A stretch of 38,106 nt of DNA from Pelosinus propionicus DSM 13327 (lineage in GTDB: Bacteria > Bacillota > Negativicutes > DSM-13327), in assembly GCF_900114615.1 (NCBI RefSeq), contig NZ_FOTS01000049.1:1-38106 (forward strand), in the 5' to 3' direction. Each line of letters begins with the position of its first letter. Position 1 is the first letter of the stretch. The notes beneath the pieces are model-generated. The model was not told the DNA's origin. It ran no database searches and saw only the letters and a program-made list of their open reading frames with translations. The translations under genes and the position numbers were made by a program. Positions 15,032 to 25,459 of this stretch are shown piece after piece.

Positions 15032-17650
15032 ATGAATAGAGAATATATACCCAAAAGTCCATTGGGCATTGCAATTATTTATATTTTAGTAAGCAGTGGA
15101 TGGATTTTGTTTTCTGATAGCATAATTGAAAAGCTATTTAATGATATAAAGATCATCACCACTCTATCCATAGCAAAAGGCTGGTTTTTTATTTTATGTA
15201 CAGGGTGGTTACTATATCGTCTTATTGGACAGTCGCAGAAAACATTGATGACACAAAATATTGCTCTTGAAGTTTTAGGTGAAGAGCGTTTAGCATCTGA
15301 AGAAGAGCTGCGGCAGCAGTTAGACGAATTACTCAGTCGGGAAGAAGAAATTCACAGGAAAAACTTAGTGCTGGTTTCATTGAATGAAACGGCTTTGGGA
15401 CTTATGAACCGTCTTAATTCAAGTGAGTTATTACGTGACATTGTCGTAAGTGCAGCAAAACTGATTAATACGCCTCATGGATATGTATGCCTAATGGATG
15501 AAGAGCAGGGGGTTTGCAGAAGGTTAATTGGTACAGGTGCTTATGAGGGCGAAACTGGTCGCCTGGATAAGCTGACGGATGGCCTAGCTGGGGAAGTGTA
15601 CAGGATCGGTGAAATTAAAATGGTTGATGATTATAGTACATGGGAGAAACGTTTTACAGATCCCTATTTTGACAAGATGCATTGCACCGTGCAAGTGCCT
15701 TTTAAGTCAGAAGGAAAAGTATTTGGTACATTAGGTCTGTCCTTTGATGATCCGGAAAGAAAGTTTACTGCAAGTGAACTTGAGTTATTAACACGCTTTG
15801 CCGAATTAGCTTCTATCGCTCTTGATAATGCAAATTTGTTTACTACCTACAAGAATGAGCTCATAGAACGGAGGCAGGCTCAAAAGGCTCTGCAGATTTC
15901 GCAAGCCAATTATCGGGCGATTTTTGATGCAGCTAGTGATGGGATTATTGTTCATGATGCTGTTACGGGAGAAATTATCGATAGTAATCAAAAAGTTGAA
16001 GAATTGTATGGCTGCTCTCGTGAGGATATGGCTTCGCGTGGCTTAGATGGACTGGGCAATCATCAAGTTCCTTTTAGCGCAAATGATGCATTAGAATGGA
16101 TTCGTCGGTCTGCTGCCGGTAAATCTCAGCTTTTTGAATGGATGATTGAAAGAAAAAGTGGAGAAAAAATATGGGTGGAAATTAATTTGAAAAATGCTGA
16201 AATTGCCGGAAGGCAGTGTATATTAGCTGTAATCCGTGATATTCGGAGACGAAAGCGAAGAGAGATTGAACTTCATAAAATTCAAAGTAATAATCAGGCA
16301 TTGATTAATGCGATTCCAGACAATATGTTTCTTATACGGTGCGATGGCATTGTTACGGATTGCAAAATAAATAGTTCGCAATTGTACTATTTGCGTTCTG
16401 AAGACATTATTGGAAAAAGCGTTTCTCAAGTTTTTCAAGCAAATCTTGCCGAACAGGCGATGGAGGCAATCGTGGCAGCGATTACGCGGGGGAAGTTGCA
16501 AATTTATGAATTTCAAATGACAAAGGAACAATGTCAGTATTATTTTGAAGCACGGATTGTGCCAAGTGGTGAGGAAGAGGTTTTGGCAATTATCCGTGAT
16601 GTAACGGATCGAAGGCAAATCGAGGAGAAGCTTGCCTATTTGAGTCATCATGATGCAATGACTGGATTGTACAATCGAGCTTATTTTGAAGAAGAGATGA
16701 GAAGAATAGGCGCTCTGCGCAATGTGGCTGCAGGGATTATTATTTGTGACTTAGATGGTTTAAAACTTGTGAATGATACGTTAGGTCATAGTATGGGAGA
16801 TGAAGTTTTAAAAGCGGTAGCTGCTATTCTTAAAAAGGCATTTCGCCCAAAGGACTTAATTGCGCGAATTGGAGGAGACGAATTTTCTATACTTCTTCCT
16901 TCTAATTCTCGATCTGCTTTTAAGATTGCTTGTTCTCGTATTCATACATTAATTGAAGAGTATAATCGCAATAGACCGATTGTACCTCTTAGTCTATCTA
17001 TCGGCTTTGCTGTAACAAAAGATAACCCTACGGACATGAATGCTTTATTTAAAGAAGCAGATAACTATATGTATAGAGAAAAACTGCAGCGTCACCAAAG
17101 TAATAAACATACAATTGTTAAGGCATTAATGAATGCCTTAGAGACTCGAGATTTTATTACAGATGGGCATGGTGAGCGCATGAAGGAATTCATGGTATCT
17201 TTAGCAACTGCTGCGGGTTTGCCGAATCAAAGACTTGCAGATCTTTGTCTATTTGCTCAATATCATGACTTGGGCAAGGTCGGAATTTCTGATGAGATTT
17301 TGTTTAAGCCATATCCTTTGACGACAAAAGAATTTTCGATTATGAAACAGCATTCAGAAATTGGTTATCGCATTGCTCAAGCTACTCCGGAATTGGAACC
17401 GATTTCGGATTGGATATTAAAGCATCATGAAAGGTGGGATGGAAGAGGGTATCCTTTAGGTATTCAAGGAGATGAAATTCCTGTGGAATGCCGCATTTTA
17501 TCCATTGCTGATTCTTATGATGCTATGACCAATGATCGCCCTCAACGCAAGGCAATGAGTTCTGAGGCTGCAATTGATGAACTGCGTAAATGCGCAGGCA
17601 GCCAATTTGATCCTAATTTAGTGAACTTATTTATTCAAATACTAATTTAA
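15032..17650 (+). CDS. Membrane GAF-PAS-PAS-GGDEF-HD-GYP signalling protein
   Basis: This protein could both make and break c-di-GMP. In about 872 residues it shows two membrane helices (about 11-27 and 44-64), a coiled coil (to 112), GAF (about 115-260), two PAS domains (about 285-400 and 412-525), GGDEF (intact GGDEF at 614-618) and HD-GYP (YHDLGKVG at 744, HHERWDGRGYP at 798-808). Both active-site signatures look complete. Four in-frame starts (GTG 15023, ATG 15026, 15029, 15032) follow AGGAG at 15019-15023; I choose 15032 for spacing, and 15029 is nearly as good. It appears monocistronic. Confidence 0.9.
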   Translation: MNREYIPKSPLGIAIIYILVSSGWILFSDSIIEKLFNDIKIITTLSIAKGWFFILCTGWLLYRLIGQSQKTLMTQNIALEVLGEERLASEEELRQQLDELLSREEEIHRKNLVLVSLNETALGLMNRLNSSELLRDIVVSAAKLINTPHGYVCLMDEEQGVCRRLIGTGAYEGETGRLDKLTDGLAGEVYRIGEIKMVDDYSTWEKRFTDPYFDKMHCTVQVPFKSEGKVFGTLGLSFDDPERKFTASELELLTRFAELASIALDNANLFTTYKNELIERRQAQKALQISQANYRAIFDAASDGIIVHDAVTGEIIDSNQKVEELYGCSREDMASRGLDGLGNHQVPFSANDALEWIRRSAAGKSQLFEWMIERKSGEKIWVEINLKNAEIAGRQCILAVIRDIRRRKRREIELHKIQSNNQALINAIPDNMFLIRCDGIVTDCKINSSQLYYLRSEDIIGKSVSQVFQANLAEQAMEAIVAAITRGKLQIYEFQMTKEQCQYYFEARIVPSGEEEVLAIIRDVTDRRQIEEKLAYLSHHDAMTGLYNRAYFEEEMRRIGALRNVAAGIIICDLDGLKLVNDTLGHSMGDEVLKAVAAILKKAFRPKDLIARIGGDEFSILLPSNSRSAFKIACSRIHTLIEEYNRNRPIVPLSLSIGFAVTKDNPTDMNALFKEADNYMYREKLQRHQSNKHTIVKALMNALETRDFITDGHGERMKEFMVSLATAAGLPNQRLADLCLFAQYHDLGKVGISDEILFKPYPLTTKEFSIMKQHSEIGYRIAQATPELEPISDWILKHHERWDGRGYPLGIQGDEIPVECRILSIADSYDAMTNDRPQRKAMSSEAAIDELRKCAGSQFDPNLVNLFIQILI

Positions 17651-17725
17651 AAAATAGAATATTTATAAACTGCACCTTCTGCGGTTCGTGTCTTCTTTAC
17701 GGAAAAAAAGTAAAGGTAATTTTTA

Positions 17726-17757
17726 AGATGTAGCGATGTAGCTGCATCTATTTTTTT
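17726..17757 (+). terminator. Rho-independent terminator after the GGDEF/HD-GYP gene
   Basis: A 9-bp stem with one G-U pair (17726-17734 with 17741-17749) is followed by seven T residues. The remaining bases to 17945 must hold the glycogen-cluster promoter, but I see no clear -35/-10 pair. Confidence 0.8.
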
Positions 17758-17945
17758 ATTAAAATAAAATAAATCAAGACAGGAATATAGTATGAGAGTG
17801 TCCAATATAAAAAAAGGAAAATATTTACAATTAAAAACCTGCTCATAAAAAAGTAGTCATGCTGGAAAATAATCGTGCATAGAATAGGAAATGGGCTGCA
17901 TGAGTTTTTGTGGCATGGGTAGAAAATGAATGGGGGATTTATGTT

Positions 17946-19133
17946 ATGCGTAAGAAGGAATGTGTTGCTATGATTTTAGCAGGTGGGCAGGGAAGCAGGC
18001 TGGGAAGCCTGACGCGCAAGATTGCAAAACCAGCCGTGCCCTTTGGCGGTAAGTATCGTATTATCGATTTTCCTTTAAGCAATTGCCACAATTCTGGAAT
18101 TGATACGGTGGGAGTTCTGACGCAGTATCGTCCTCTGGCTTTGCACAGTTATATTGGAATCGGTAGTCCATGGGATTTAGATCGAAGAGATGGCGGCGTG
18201 TATGTTTTGCCTCCTTATGCCCAGGAAGGCGGCGCAGAATGGTATAAAGGAACAGCAGATGCCATTTATCAAAATTTAAATTTTATTGATATGATTAACC
18301 CTAACTATGTATTGGTGTTATCAGGTGATCATATTTACAACATGGACTATTCAGTAATGCTGGATCATCATAAAAAACAACGGGCGGAAGCTACAATTTC
18401 GGTTATTGAAGTACCTTGGCATGAAACTTCACGCTTTGGAATCATGAATACTGATACATCCGGCAGAATCACAGAATTTATTGAAAAGCCTAGAGATGCA
18501 AAGAGTAATTTAGCTTCCATGGGAATTTATATTTTCAATTGGCGTTTATTGAGAAAGAGTTTAGAAGAAGATCGTAAAAATGCTCTTTCCAGTCATGATT
18601 TTGGCAAAGATATTATTCCTAAACTATTAATGGACGGTCATCGTTTATTTTCATATTATTTTAAAGGATATTGGAAGGATGTAGGCACCGTAGAAAGCTT
18701 TTGGGAAGCAAATATGGATTTATTGACTGATGAGCCAGAACTGGATTTGTATAATCCCAATTGGCGGATTTATTCTGTAAATCCAACCAGGCCACCTCAT
18801 TATATTGGCAGTACAGCAAAAATTACTCGATCTTTGGTGAGTGAAGGCTGCTCAATTTTAGGTGAAGTAGAGCATTCTGTAATCTTTCCTGGTGTGCATA
18901 TCGAGGAAGGAGCCGTAGTTAAGGACTCCATTGTCATGCCTTATGTTACCATAGGCAGAGACGCACAGATTTACCGCGGGATAATCGGACGAAAAAGCTT
19001 AATTGAGGAAGGCGCTTTGATTGGTGCAATCAATCATGAGGGTATATGTGTGATTGAGGAAAATATCGTCATACCTAGTGATGCTCAAATTCTGGAAAAT
19101 CATATGATAAGTAAACAAAAACAGGTGGGATAA
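17946..19133 (+). CDS. glgC: Glucose-1-phosphate adenylyltransferase, copy 1
   Basis: GlgC makes ADP-glucose from ATP and glucose-1-phosphate, the committed step of glycogen synthesis. The 395-aa protein has the nucleotide loop GGQGSRLG (13-20), the [15 protein letters not shown] motif, SGDHIY, an IEKP motif and a C-terminal left-handed beta-helix. In the usual DHIYKMDY motif this copy has Asn (DHIYNMDY), while the second copy keeps Lys. I choose ATG 17946 because it aligns with MHKKACVAM of copy 2; a GTG frame opens at 17910 but has no homologous sequence. It is one base from glgD and probably works as a GlgC-GlgD complex. Confidence 0.94.
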   Translation: MRKKECVAMILAGGQGSRLGSLTRKIAKPAVPFGGKYRIIDFPLSNCHNSGIDTVGVLTQYRPLALHSYIGIGSPWDLDRRDGGVYVLPPYAQEGGAEWYKGTADAIYQNLNFIDMINPNYVLVLSGDHIYNMDYSVMLDHHKKQRAEATISVIEVPWHETSRFGIMNTDTSGRITEFIEKPRDAKSNLASMGIYIFNWRLLRKSLEEDRKNALSSHDFGKDIIPKLLMDGHRLFSYYFKGYWKDVGTVESFWEANMDLLTDEPELDLYNPNWRIYSVNPTRPPHYIGSTAKITRSLVSEGCSILGEVEHSVIFPGVHIEEGAVVKDSIVMPYVTIGRDAQIYRGIIGRKSLIEEGALIGAINHEGICVIEENIVIPSDAQILENHMISKQKQVG

Positions 19134-19134
19134 G

Positions 19135-20250
19135 ATGCAAAACGTTATGGGAATTATTCATTTGAATCTTGGTCAGGATGTTTTAAAAGAGTTAACTATG
19201 GGGAGGCCGCTGGCCGCCCTTCCTTTTGGCGGCAGGTATCGATTGATTGATTTTATTTTATCCAATATGGTCAATTCAGGAATGCAGAATGTTGGGATTT
19301 TGGTACAAGATAAATATCGCGCATTAATGGATCATTTGCGTTCGGGAAAGGAGTGGGATTTAGCCCGCAAAAGAGATGGATTATTTATTTTGCCTCCTAG
19401 CCCTAATCCGTGTTCTACTAGTGGATGCCGGGGAAGCGTAGAGAATTTTTATAATAACTTAGACTATATTGAAAGCAGCCGGCAGGAATATATGCTGATT
19501 GCTGGTAGTCATATTGTCTGCAACTTAAATTATCGCAAGGCTTTTAAATTTCATAAGGATATGAATGCAGACGTTACTATTTTATACAAGGAACATGATA
19601 TAGAGGATGAACTTACACGATATACTATCCTTGATTGTCAGCCTGATGGCAGAATCAGTGATATGGGCAGCCAATCCCCTAGAAGTGCATCCCGTAAAGT
19701 TTCCATGGAAATGTATCTGATCGAAAAAAGATTGTTGGTAGAGTTAATTAAAGACAGCCAGGCACGAGGCGGCTGGGATTTTACAAAGGATGTTTTAATT
19801 AAAAATGTAGATAAGCTAAAAATGTTTGGTTATCCTTATAAGGGGTATGCGGCCAGGATTGATTCAATAAAAAATTATTATCGTCACAATATGGATTTGC
19901 TAAGACCGGAAAAGTGGGAAGAATTATTCTTCAAATCCGGGCTTGTCTATACAAAGGTAAAGGATGAAGGCCCGGTCAAGTATAAGGAAAATGCCAGAGT
20001 TTTTAATACCATGATTGCTAATGGTTGTATTATTGAGGGACGGGTGGAAAATAGTATTTTATTTCGTGGTGTCAAAGTACATAAAGGCGCATATATTAAG
20101 GATAGTATTATTATGCAAAAGTGCGAAATTGCTGAAAATGCGATTATTGAAAATGTAATATGTGACAAAAATGTTTGTATTACGCAAGGAAAATGGTTAA
20201 AAGGGGAGAAAAACTACCCTCTGGTAGTGGCAAAGGGCACTGTAGTATAG
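19135..20250 (+). CDS. glgD: GlgD-type glucose-1-phosphate adenylyltransferase subunit, copy 1
   Basis: GlgD is the non-catalytic partner of GlgC in Firmicutes and raises or tunes its activity. The 371-aa protein keeps the sugar-nucleotide fold (ALPFGGRYRLIDFILSNM, SGKEWDLARKRDGLFILPPS) and the beta-helix tail (NSILFRGVKVHKGAYIKDSI). It lacks the GGxGxRL phosphate loop at its N-terminus, reading MGIIHLNLGQ instead. It starts one base after glgC. A second GlgD lies at 28654-29772. Confidence 0.92.
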   Translation: MQNVMGIIHLNLGQDVLKELTMGRPLAALPFGGRYRLIDFILSNMVNSGMQNVGILVQDKYRALMDHLRSGKEWDLARKRDGLFILPPSPNPCSTSGCRGSVENFYNNLDYIESSRQEYMLIAGSHIVCNLNYRKAFKFHKDMNADVTILYKEHDIEDELTRYTILDCQPDGRISDMGSQSPRSASRKVSMEMYLIEKRLLVELIKDSQARGGWDFTKDVLIKNVDKLKMFGYPYKGYAARIDSIKNYYRHNMDLLRPEKWEELFFKSGLVYTKVKDEGPVKYKENARVFNTMIANGCIIEGRVENSILFRGVKVHKGAYIKDSIIMQKCEIAENAIIENVICDKNVCITQGKWLKGEKNYPLVVAKGTVV

Positions 20251-20308
20251 ATGCGACAGAGTAAGCAAAAGATTATCCTTCAGAATTAGTCATTTCAGGA
20301 GGTTTTTT

Positions 20309-22744
20309 TTGTTGATGGATAAAGAAGGATTTAAAGAAACTTATATCAGGAAATTACAAGCCCTGCATGGTAAAAGTCTTGAAGAATCCAGTATTCATGA
20401 TCAATATATAGCATTGGGAAGCCTGCTGCGGGATTATATCAGCCCTAATTGGATAAAGACCAATCAGCAGTATAAAGCTAACAGCGATAAACAGCTCTAT
20501 TATTTTTCAATAGAATTTTTATTAGGTAAGCTGCTGGATATGAACCTGATTAACTTAGGGATGAAAGAGGTTTGCCAGGATGGACTTGCAGAGCTAGGAA
20601 TCAATCTATCTGTACTATTACAGCAAGAGCCAGATGCAGGACTCGGTAATGGCGGACTCGGAAGGCTTGCTGCTTGTTTTCTCGACTCTATGGCAGCACT
20701 ATCCCTTCCAGGACATGGCTGCGGTATTCGGTATACTTATGGCTTATTTGAACAGAAGATAGTAAAGAATTATCAAGTGGAATTACCGGATAATTGGCTA
20801 AAAGATGGTTATATATGGGAATATCGTAGAACAGATAAAGCTGTAGAGGTTTCTTTTGGAGGTCATGTAAGAAGCATAGTAAAAGCAGATGGCAGAGTTT
20901 GCTATCTTCACGAAAGTGCAGAAGCAATATTAGCGGTTCCTTATGATATACCTATGATCGGATACCAAAATAATACTGTCAACACTCTTAGATTATGGAG
21001 CGCGGAATTAGCACATAACGACTGCTATTTTACATTCCGTAATCGGAATGATTTCGTAAAAGCGATAGAATATAAGAATTCAGTAGAGCGAATTTCTAAG
21101 TATTTATATCCAGATGATACGCATCCGGAAGGACGTCTATTGCGATTAAAGCAGGAATATTTTTTTGTTTCAGCAGGCTTACAAAGTATTTTAAAGGGAT
21201 TTAAGTCTGCTAATCATAAGATTCAATTTTTTTCTGAGAAAATTGGTGTGCATATTAATGACACACATCCAGCCTTAGCTGTTCCGGAATTGATGAGAAT
21301 CTTAATTGATGATGAGAATCTGGGATGGGATGAGGCTTGGCAAATTACAACGCAGACCATATCTTATACCAATCATACTGTGCTTCCTGAGGCCCTTGAA
21401 ACCTGGCCTGTGGATATGTTTCAGAATTTACTGCCTAGGATTTACATGATCATCGAAGAAATCAACCAGAGATTTTGTAAAGAATTATGGGAGCATTATC
21501 CCGGACAGTGGGGACGCATTGCAGATATGGCTGTGATTGCTGATGGTGTAATTCATATGGCACGTCTTGCAGTGGTAGGCAGTCATAGTGTTAATGGAGT
21601 GGCAAAGCTTCATTCGGATATTTTACAACAATATCTGCTGCATAATTATTATCAATATGATCCAACTAAATTTCATAATAAAACCAATGGTATTACACAT
21701 CGTCGCTGGTTATTAAAGGCGAATCCCCAGCTTACGGATTTAATTAGCAATGCAATTGGAACCAATTGGATTGCTGAGCCCAAAGAATTGCTGCTGCTGC
21801 GTAAATACGCAAAGGATACTGTTTTTAAAGAACAATTAGCAACAATAAAACTTAAGAATAAAATAAAGCTGGTTGATCATATTTATAGTCATTATGGGAT
21901 ATCAGTGAATCTTCATTCGATCTTTGATATACAAATCAAAAGAATTCATGCTTATAAACGCCAAATCTTAAATGTTCTTCATATTATGCATCTCTATAAT
22001 GAATTAAAAATTAACCCGCAATTAGATATGGTACCACGTACTTTTATTTTCGCTGGAAAGGCGGCACCAGGCTATTATATAGCCAAACAAACGGTGAAAT
22101 TAATTAATATCTTAGGATCTGTCATTAATCATGATAAAACCATACAGGATAAACTAAAAGTAGTATTTATGGAGAATTATAGTGTTTCTTTAGGAGAAAT
22201 GCTGTTCCCTGCTGCTGATGTGAGTGAACAAATTTCTACAGCTAGCAAAGAAGCTTCTGGAACCGGAAATATGAAGTTTATGATGAATGGAGCCATTACA
22301 ATTGGAACGCTAGATGGTGCAAATATTGAGATCGAAGAAGCGGTTGGTCCGGAGAATATTATTATTTTTGGTCTTACAGCCCAACAAGCTTTGGATTACT
22401 ATAAACACGGAGGCTACAATGCTTGGGATGTCTATAATGAGGATATGCGAGTTAAAAAAGTAATAGAGCAGCTCGTAAATGGATATTTACCAGACGAACG
22501 AGAAGAATTCAGGCCTCTATATGATTATTTATTGCGTCATAATGATGAATTCTTTGTTTTAAAGGATTTTGCTGCTTACGTCGATGCTCATCAACGGTTA
22601 GATCATAAATTTCGCCAAAAACAGCATTGGCAGTCGATGTGCCTAGAAAATATCGCTCATTCCGGCCTGTTTTCCAGTGACAAAACAATACGAGAGTATG
22701 CTGCAGAAACTTGGAATTTGGAAAGGTCAATCATAAGGAGATGA
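20309..22744 (+). CDS. glgP: Glycogen phosphorylase, copy 1
   Basis: GlgP releases glucose-1-phosphate from the non-reducing ends of glycogen, using pyridoxal phosphate. The 811-aa length is normal for the family. The cofactor lysine is Lys656 in EASGTGNMKFMMNG, and family marks such as EPDAGLGNGGLGRLAACFLDS, NDTHPALAVPEL and KTNGITHRRWL are intact. The start is TTG at 20309, six bases after AGGAGG. The resulting N-terminus MLMDK matches that of copy 2, whose ATG supports the choice. It follows glgC-glgD by 58 bases and is closed by a strong terminator. Confidence 0.94.
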   Translation: MLMDKEGFKETYIRKLQALHGKSLEESSIHDQYIALGSLLRDYISPNWIKTNQQYKANSDKQLYYFSIEFLLGKLLDMNLINLGMKEVCQDGLAELGINLSVLLQQEPDAGLGNGGLGRLAACFLDSMAALSLPGHGCGIRYTYGLFEQKIVKNYQVELPDNWLKDGYIWEYRRTDKAVEVSFGGHVRSIVKADGRVCYLHESAEAILAVPYDIPMIGYQNNTVNTLRLWSAELAHNDCYFTFRNRNDFVKAIEYKNSVERISKYLYPDDTHPEGRLLRLKQEYFFVSAGLQSILKGFKSANHKIQFFSEKIGVHINDTHPALAVPELMRILIDDENLGWDEAWQITTQTISYTNHTVLPEALETWPVDMFQNLLPRIYMIIEEINQRFCKELWEHYPGQWGRIADMAVIADGVIHMARLAVVGSHSVNGVAKLHSDILQQYLLHNYYQYDPTKFHNKTNGITHRRWLLKANPQLTDLISNAIGTNWIAEPKELLLLRKYAKDTVFKEQLATIKLKNKIKLVDHIYSHYGISVNLHSIFDIQIKRIHAYKRQILNVLHIMHLYNELKINPQLDMVPRTFIFAGKAAPGYYIAKQTVKLINILGSVINHDKTIQDKLKVVFMENYSVSLGEMLFPAADVSEQISTASKEASGTGNMKFMMNGAITIGTLDGANIEIEEAVGPENIIIFGLTAQQALDYYKHGGYNAWDVYNEDMRVKKVIEQLVNGYLPDEREEFRPLYDYLLRHNDEFFVLKDFAAYVDAHQRLDHKFRQKQHWQSMCLENIAHSGLFSSDKTIREYAAETWNLERSIIRR

Positions 22745-22751
22745 AATATTG

Positions 22752-22791
22752 ACGAGAGTATACTTAAAGCGTAAAGTATACTCTCGTTTTG
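22752..22791 (+). terminator. Rho-independent terminator between the two glgP genes
   Basis: A perfect 14-bp stem (22752-22765 with 22774-22787) ends in T residues, eight bases after the first glgP stop. It separates glgC-glgD-glgP from the downstream glycogen genes. Confidence 0.85.
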
Positions 22792-22829
22792 TAGTTAATT
22801 CTAAAAATATTGTAATGTGACAATGCGAA

Positions 22830-22859
22830 TTGACAAAAAAATGCAAAAATTTCATTCTA
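22830..22859 (+). promoter_or_regulatory. Possible promoter of the second glycogen operon
   Basis: A perfect TTGACA at 22830-22835 is followed after 18 bases by ATTCTA (22854-22859), a weak -10. It lies between the terminator and the second glgP, where a promoter is needed. The -35 is good and the -10 poor. Confidence 0.3.
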
Positions 22860-22994
22860 AAAAAGAAGGGATTTTTCAGATGAATGGACAAGTATAACGA
22901 TAAGAGAAATCATATAATTTTTTTACAAAAGGACAAGATTATTCAATAAATTCAAATATAAATATTGTAATTTTGAATAAGGGGGACAGGCTGC

Positions 22995-25430
22995 ATGTTA
23001 ATGGATAAAGATGAATTCAAAACCATTTTTGTAAACAATCTGCAAACGATGTTTGGTAAAGGGATTGAGGAAGCGTCTATTAATAATAAATATATGGCCC
23101 TAAGCCGAGTTATTCGTGATTGCATTAGTAAGAATTGGATGGAGACAAATAAACAATATAGTGAAACAGGAGTCAAGCAGGTTTACTACTTTTCCATGGA
23201 GTTTTTACTGGGAAAGGCATTGGATATGCACTTAGTCAATGGCGGAGTCAAGGAAATCTATCGAGAGGCTCTTGAGGAGATCGGGATTGACTTAGAGGAA
23301 CTGGAAAAACAAGAGTCAGATCCCGGCCTGGGCAATGGTGGTTTAGGGCGTTTGGCAGCCTGCTTTATGGAATCAATGGCAGCGGTTGGAATCCCGGGAC
23401 ATGGCTGCGGCATTCGCTATACCTATGGATTATTCGAACAGAAAATTGTAGATCATAACCAGGTTGAATTACCTGATAATTGGCTGCAGGATGGTTATGC
23501 TTGGGAATTTCGTAAAGCGGATAAAGCGGTAGAGGTCAAATTTGGCGGTACCATTAAAAGTAACCAGCAAGGAGGGCGTTGGGTGTTTACCCATGAAAAT
23601 TATGAGGCTGTATTAGCAGTGCCTTATGACGTCCCAATTGCTGGTTATCATAATAAAACGGTGAATACTCTGCGGCTGTGGAATGCAGAATCGTTACATG
23701 ATAGTTTTGATTTTGCATCCTTTAATCGAGGGGAGTACTTAGAAGCAAAGGAGTATCGGTCCTCCGTTGGTTTGATATCGAAGATCTTGTATCCCCAGGA
23801 TAATTTTTATGAAGGACGTCTTCTACGTTTAAAGCAGCAATATTTCTTTGTCTCTGCGGGACTGCAGAGTATCATTCGGCGATACAAAAAGAAGCATACC
23901 TCGATGAAGCAATTGTCCAAGAAGGTAGCTGTGCACATTAATGATACCCATCCTGCAATTGCAGTACCTGAACTGATGCGTTTATTGATGGACCAAGAAG
24001 GCTTATCTTGGGATGATGCCTGGAAAATTACGACGGAAACTATTTCATATACCAACCATACCATTATGCCGGAGGCGCTAGAAACATGGCCAGTGGAAAT
24101 GTTTAAATCGCTACTGCCAAGAATGTATATGATCGTCCATGAGATTAATGAGCGTGTGTGCCGCAGCTTTTGGGATGCGTATCCCGGGGACTGGGAACGA
24201 ATTCGAGGCATGGCAGTAATTGCGGACAATATGGTTCATATGGCCAGACTTGCCGTAGTCGGCAGTCATAGTGTAAATGGTGTTGCTCAAATACATACCG
24301 ACATATTGAAAGAACATATTATGTCGAGTTTTCATAATTTTTACCCCAAAAAATTTAATAATAAGACAAATGGTATTACCCATCGACGGTGGCTGTTAAA
24401 AGCTAATCCTGAACTTGCTGCGATAATAACAGATTGTATTGGGGCAAACTGGATTACGGATCCTCAGAATTTAGATGAATTTGAGCGATTTGCCACAGAC
24501 AAGGTTATACAAGAAAAAGTTCAGAAAGTGAAACACAAAAATAAAAAGGCATTAGCGAAGTATATTAAGGAAAAAACAGGTGTCACCGTAGATACTCGTT
24601 CAATTTTTGATGTTCATATCAAACGTATTCACTCTTACAAACGTCAAATACTTAACATATTTCATATTATGGATTTGTATAATCGATTAAAGGAGAACCC
24701 TTCTTTATCCATCACACCACGAACCTTTATTTTTGCAGGAAAGGCGGCACCAGGATATTATATAGCAAAACAAACTATCAAATTAATTAGCGTTTTGGCT
24801 TCGCTAATCAATAAGGATAAAGATATTAAAGGTAAATTAAAAGTCATTTTTTTAGAAAATTACAGTGTATCCTTGGGAGAATTACTATTTCCTGCAGCTG
24901 ATGTTAGTGAACAGATATCGACGGCTAGTAAAGAAGCTTCAGGGACAGGAAATATGAAGTTTATGCTGAACGGAGCGGTTACGATTGGTACGCTGGATGG
25001 AGCAAATGTGGAAATCCATGAGGCTGTAGGCGATGATAATATTTTTATTTTTGGACTGACCAGCCAGCAGGTGTTTGATTATTACATTCACGGCGGATAC
25101 AATGCTTGGCAGTTGTACAGCAGCGACATACGACTTAAGACTGTTTTAGAACAATTGGTTAATGGTTTTCTACCGTATCAAAAAGAAGAATTTAGGCCCT
25201 TGTATAATTCGTTACTTGCTGATAATGATGAATTTTTTGTTTTGCGAGATTTTGATGCTTATGCAAAGGCGCAAGTCGAATTAGACAAACGATATAAGCA
25301 AAAAAATAAATGGACAGAAATGAGTATTCACAACATTGCGCAAGCAGGTATTTTCTCCAGTGATCGTACTATTTGTGAATATGCCAATGAGATTTGGCAC
25401 ACAAAACCTGTAGTTATTACCAAACCATAG
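22995..25430 (+). CDS. glgP: Glycogen phosphorylase, copy 2
   Basis: This is a paralogue of the upstream glgP with the same length (811 aa) and collinear motifs: ESDPGLGNGGLGRLAACFMES, NDTHPAIAVPEL, KTNGITHRRWL and the PLP lysine Lys655 in EASGTGNMKFMLNG. The start is ATG 22995 after AAGGGGGA. It begins a run of closely spaced genes (glgB 29 bases on). Many differences are spread along the sequence, so the duplication is not recent. The two enzymes may differ in chain-length preference or regulation, which cannot be told here. Confidence 0.94.
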   Translation: MLMDKDEFKTIFVNNLQTMFGKGIEEASINNKYMALSRVIRDCISKNWMETNKQYSETGVKQVYYFSMEFLLGKALDMHLVNGGVKEIYREALEEIGIDLEELEKQESDPGLGNGGLGRLAACFMESMAAVGIPGHGCGIRYTYGLFEQKIVDHNQVELPDNWLQDGYAWEFRKADKAVEVKFGGTIKSNQQGGRWVFTHENYEAVLAVPYDVPIAGYHNKTVNTLRLWNAESLHDSFDFASFNRGEYLEAKEYRSSVGLISKILYPQDNFYEGRLLRLKQQYFFVSAGLQSIIRRYKKKHTSMKQLSKKVAVHINDTHPAIAVPELMRLLMDQEGLSWDDAWKITTETISYTNHTIMPEALETWPVEMFKSLLPRMYMIVHEINERVCRSFWDAYPGDWERIRGMAVIADNMVHMARLAVVGSHSVNGVAQIHTDILKEHIMSSFHNFYPKKFNNKTNGITHRRWLLKANPELAAIITDCIGANWITDPQNLDEFERFATDKVIQEKVQKVKHKNKKALAKYIKEKTGVTVDTRSIFDVHIKRIHSYKRQILNIFHIMDLYNRLKENPSLSITPRTFIFAGKAAPGYYIAKQTIKLISVLASLINKDKDIKGKLKVIFLENYSVSLGELLFPAADVSEQISTASKEASGTGNMKFMLNGAVTIGTLDGANVEIHEAVGDDNIFIFGLTSQQVFDYYIHGGYNAWQLYSSDIRLKTVLEQLVNGFLPYQKEEFRPLYNSLLADNDEFFVLRDFDAYAKAQVELDKRYKQKNKWTEMSIHNIAQAGIFSSDRTICEYANEIWHTKPVVITKP

Positions 25431-25459
25431 TCTGCGGGCAATTATAGGGGAGGTATTAT

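Noticed and set aside
17910-17945. Upstream GTG start extending glgC copy 1 by 12 residues
   Set aside because: The extra residues have no counterpart in copy 2, and the ATG at 17946 gives an aligned N-terminus.
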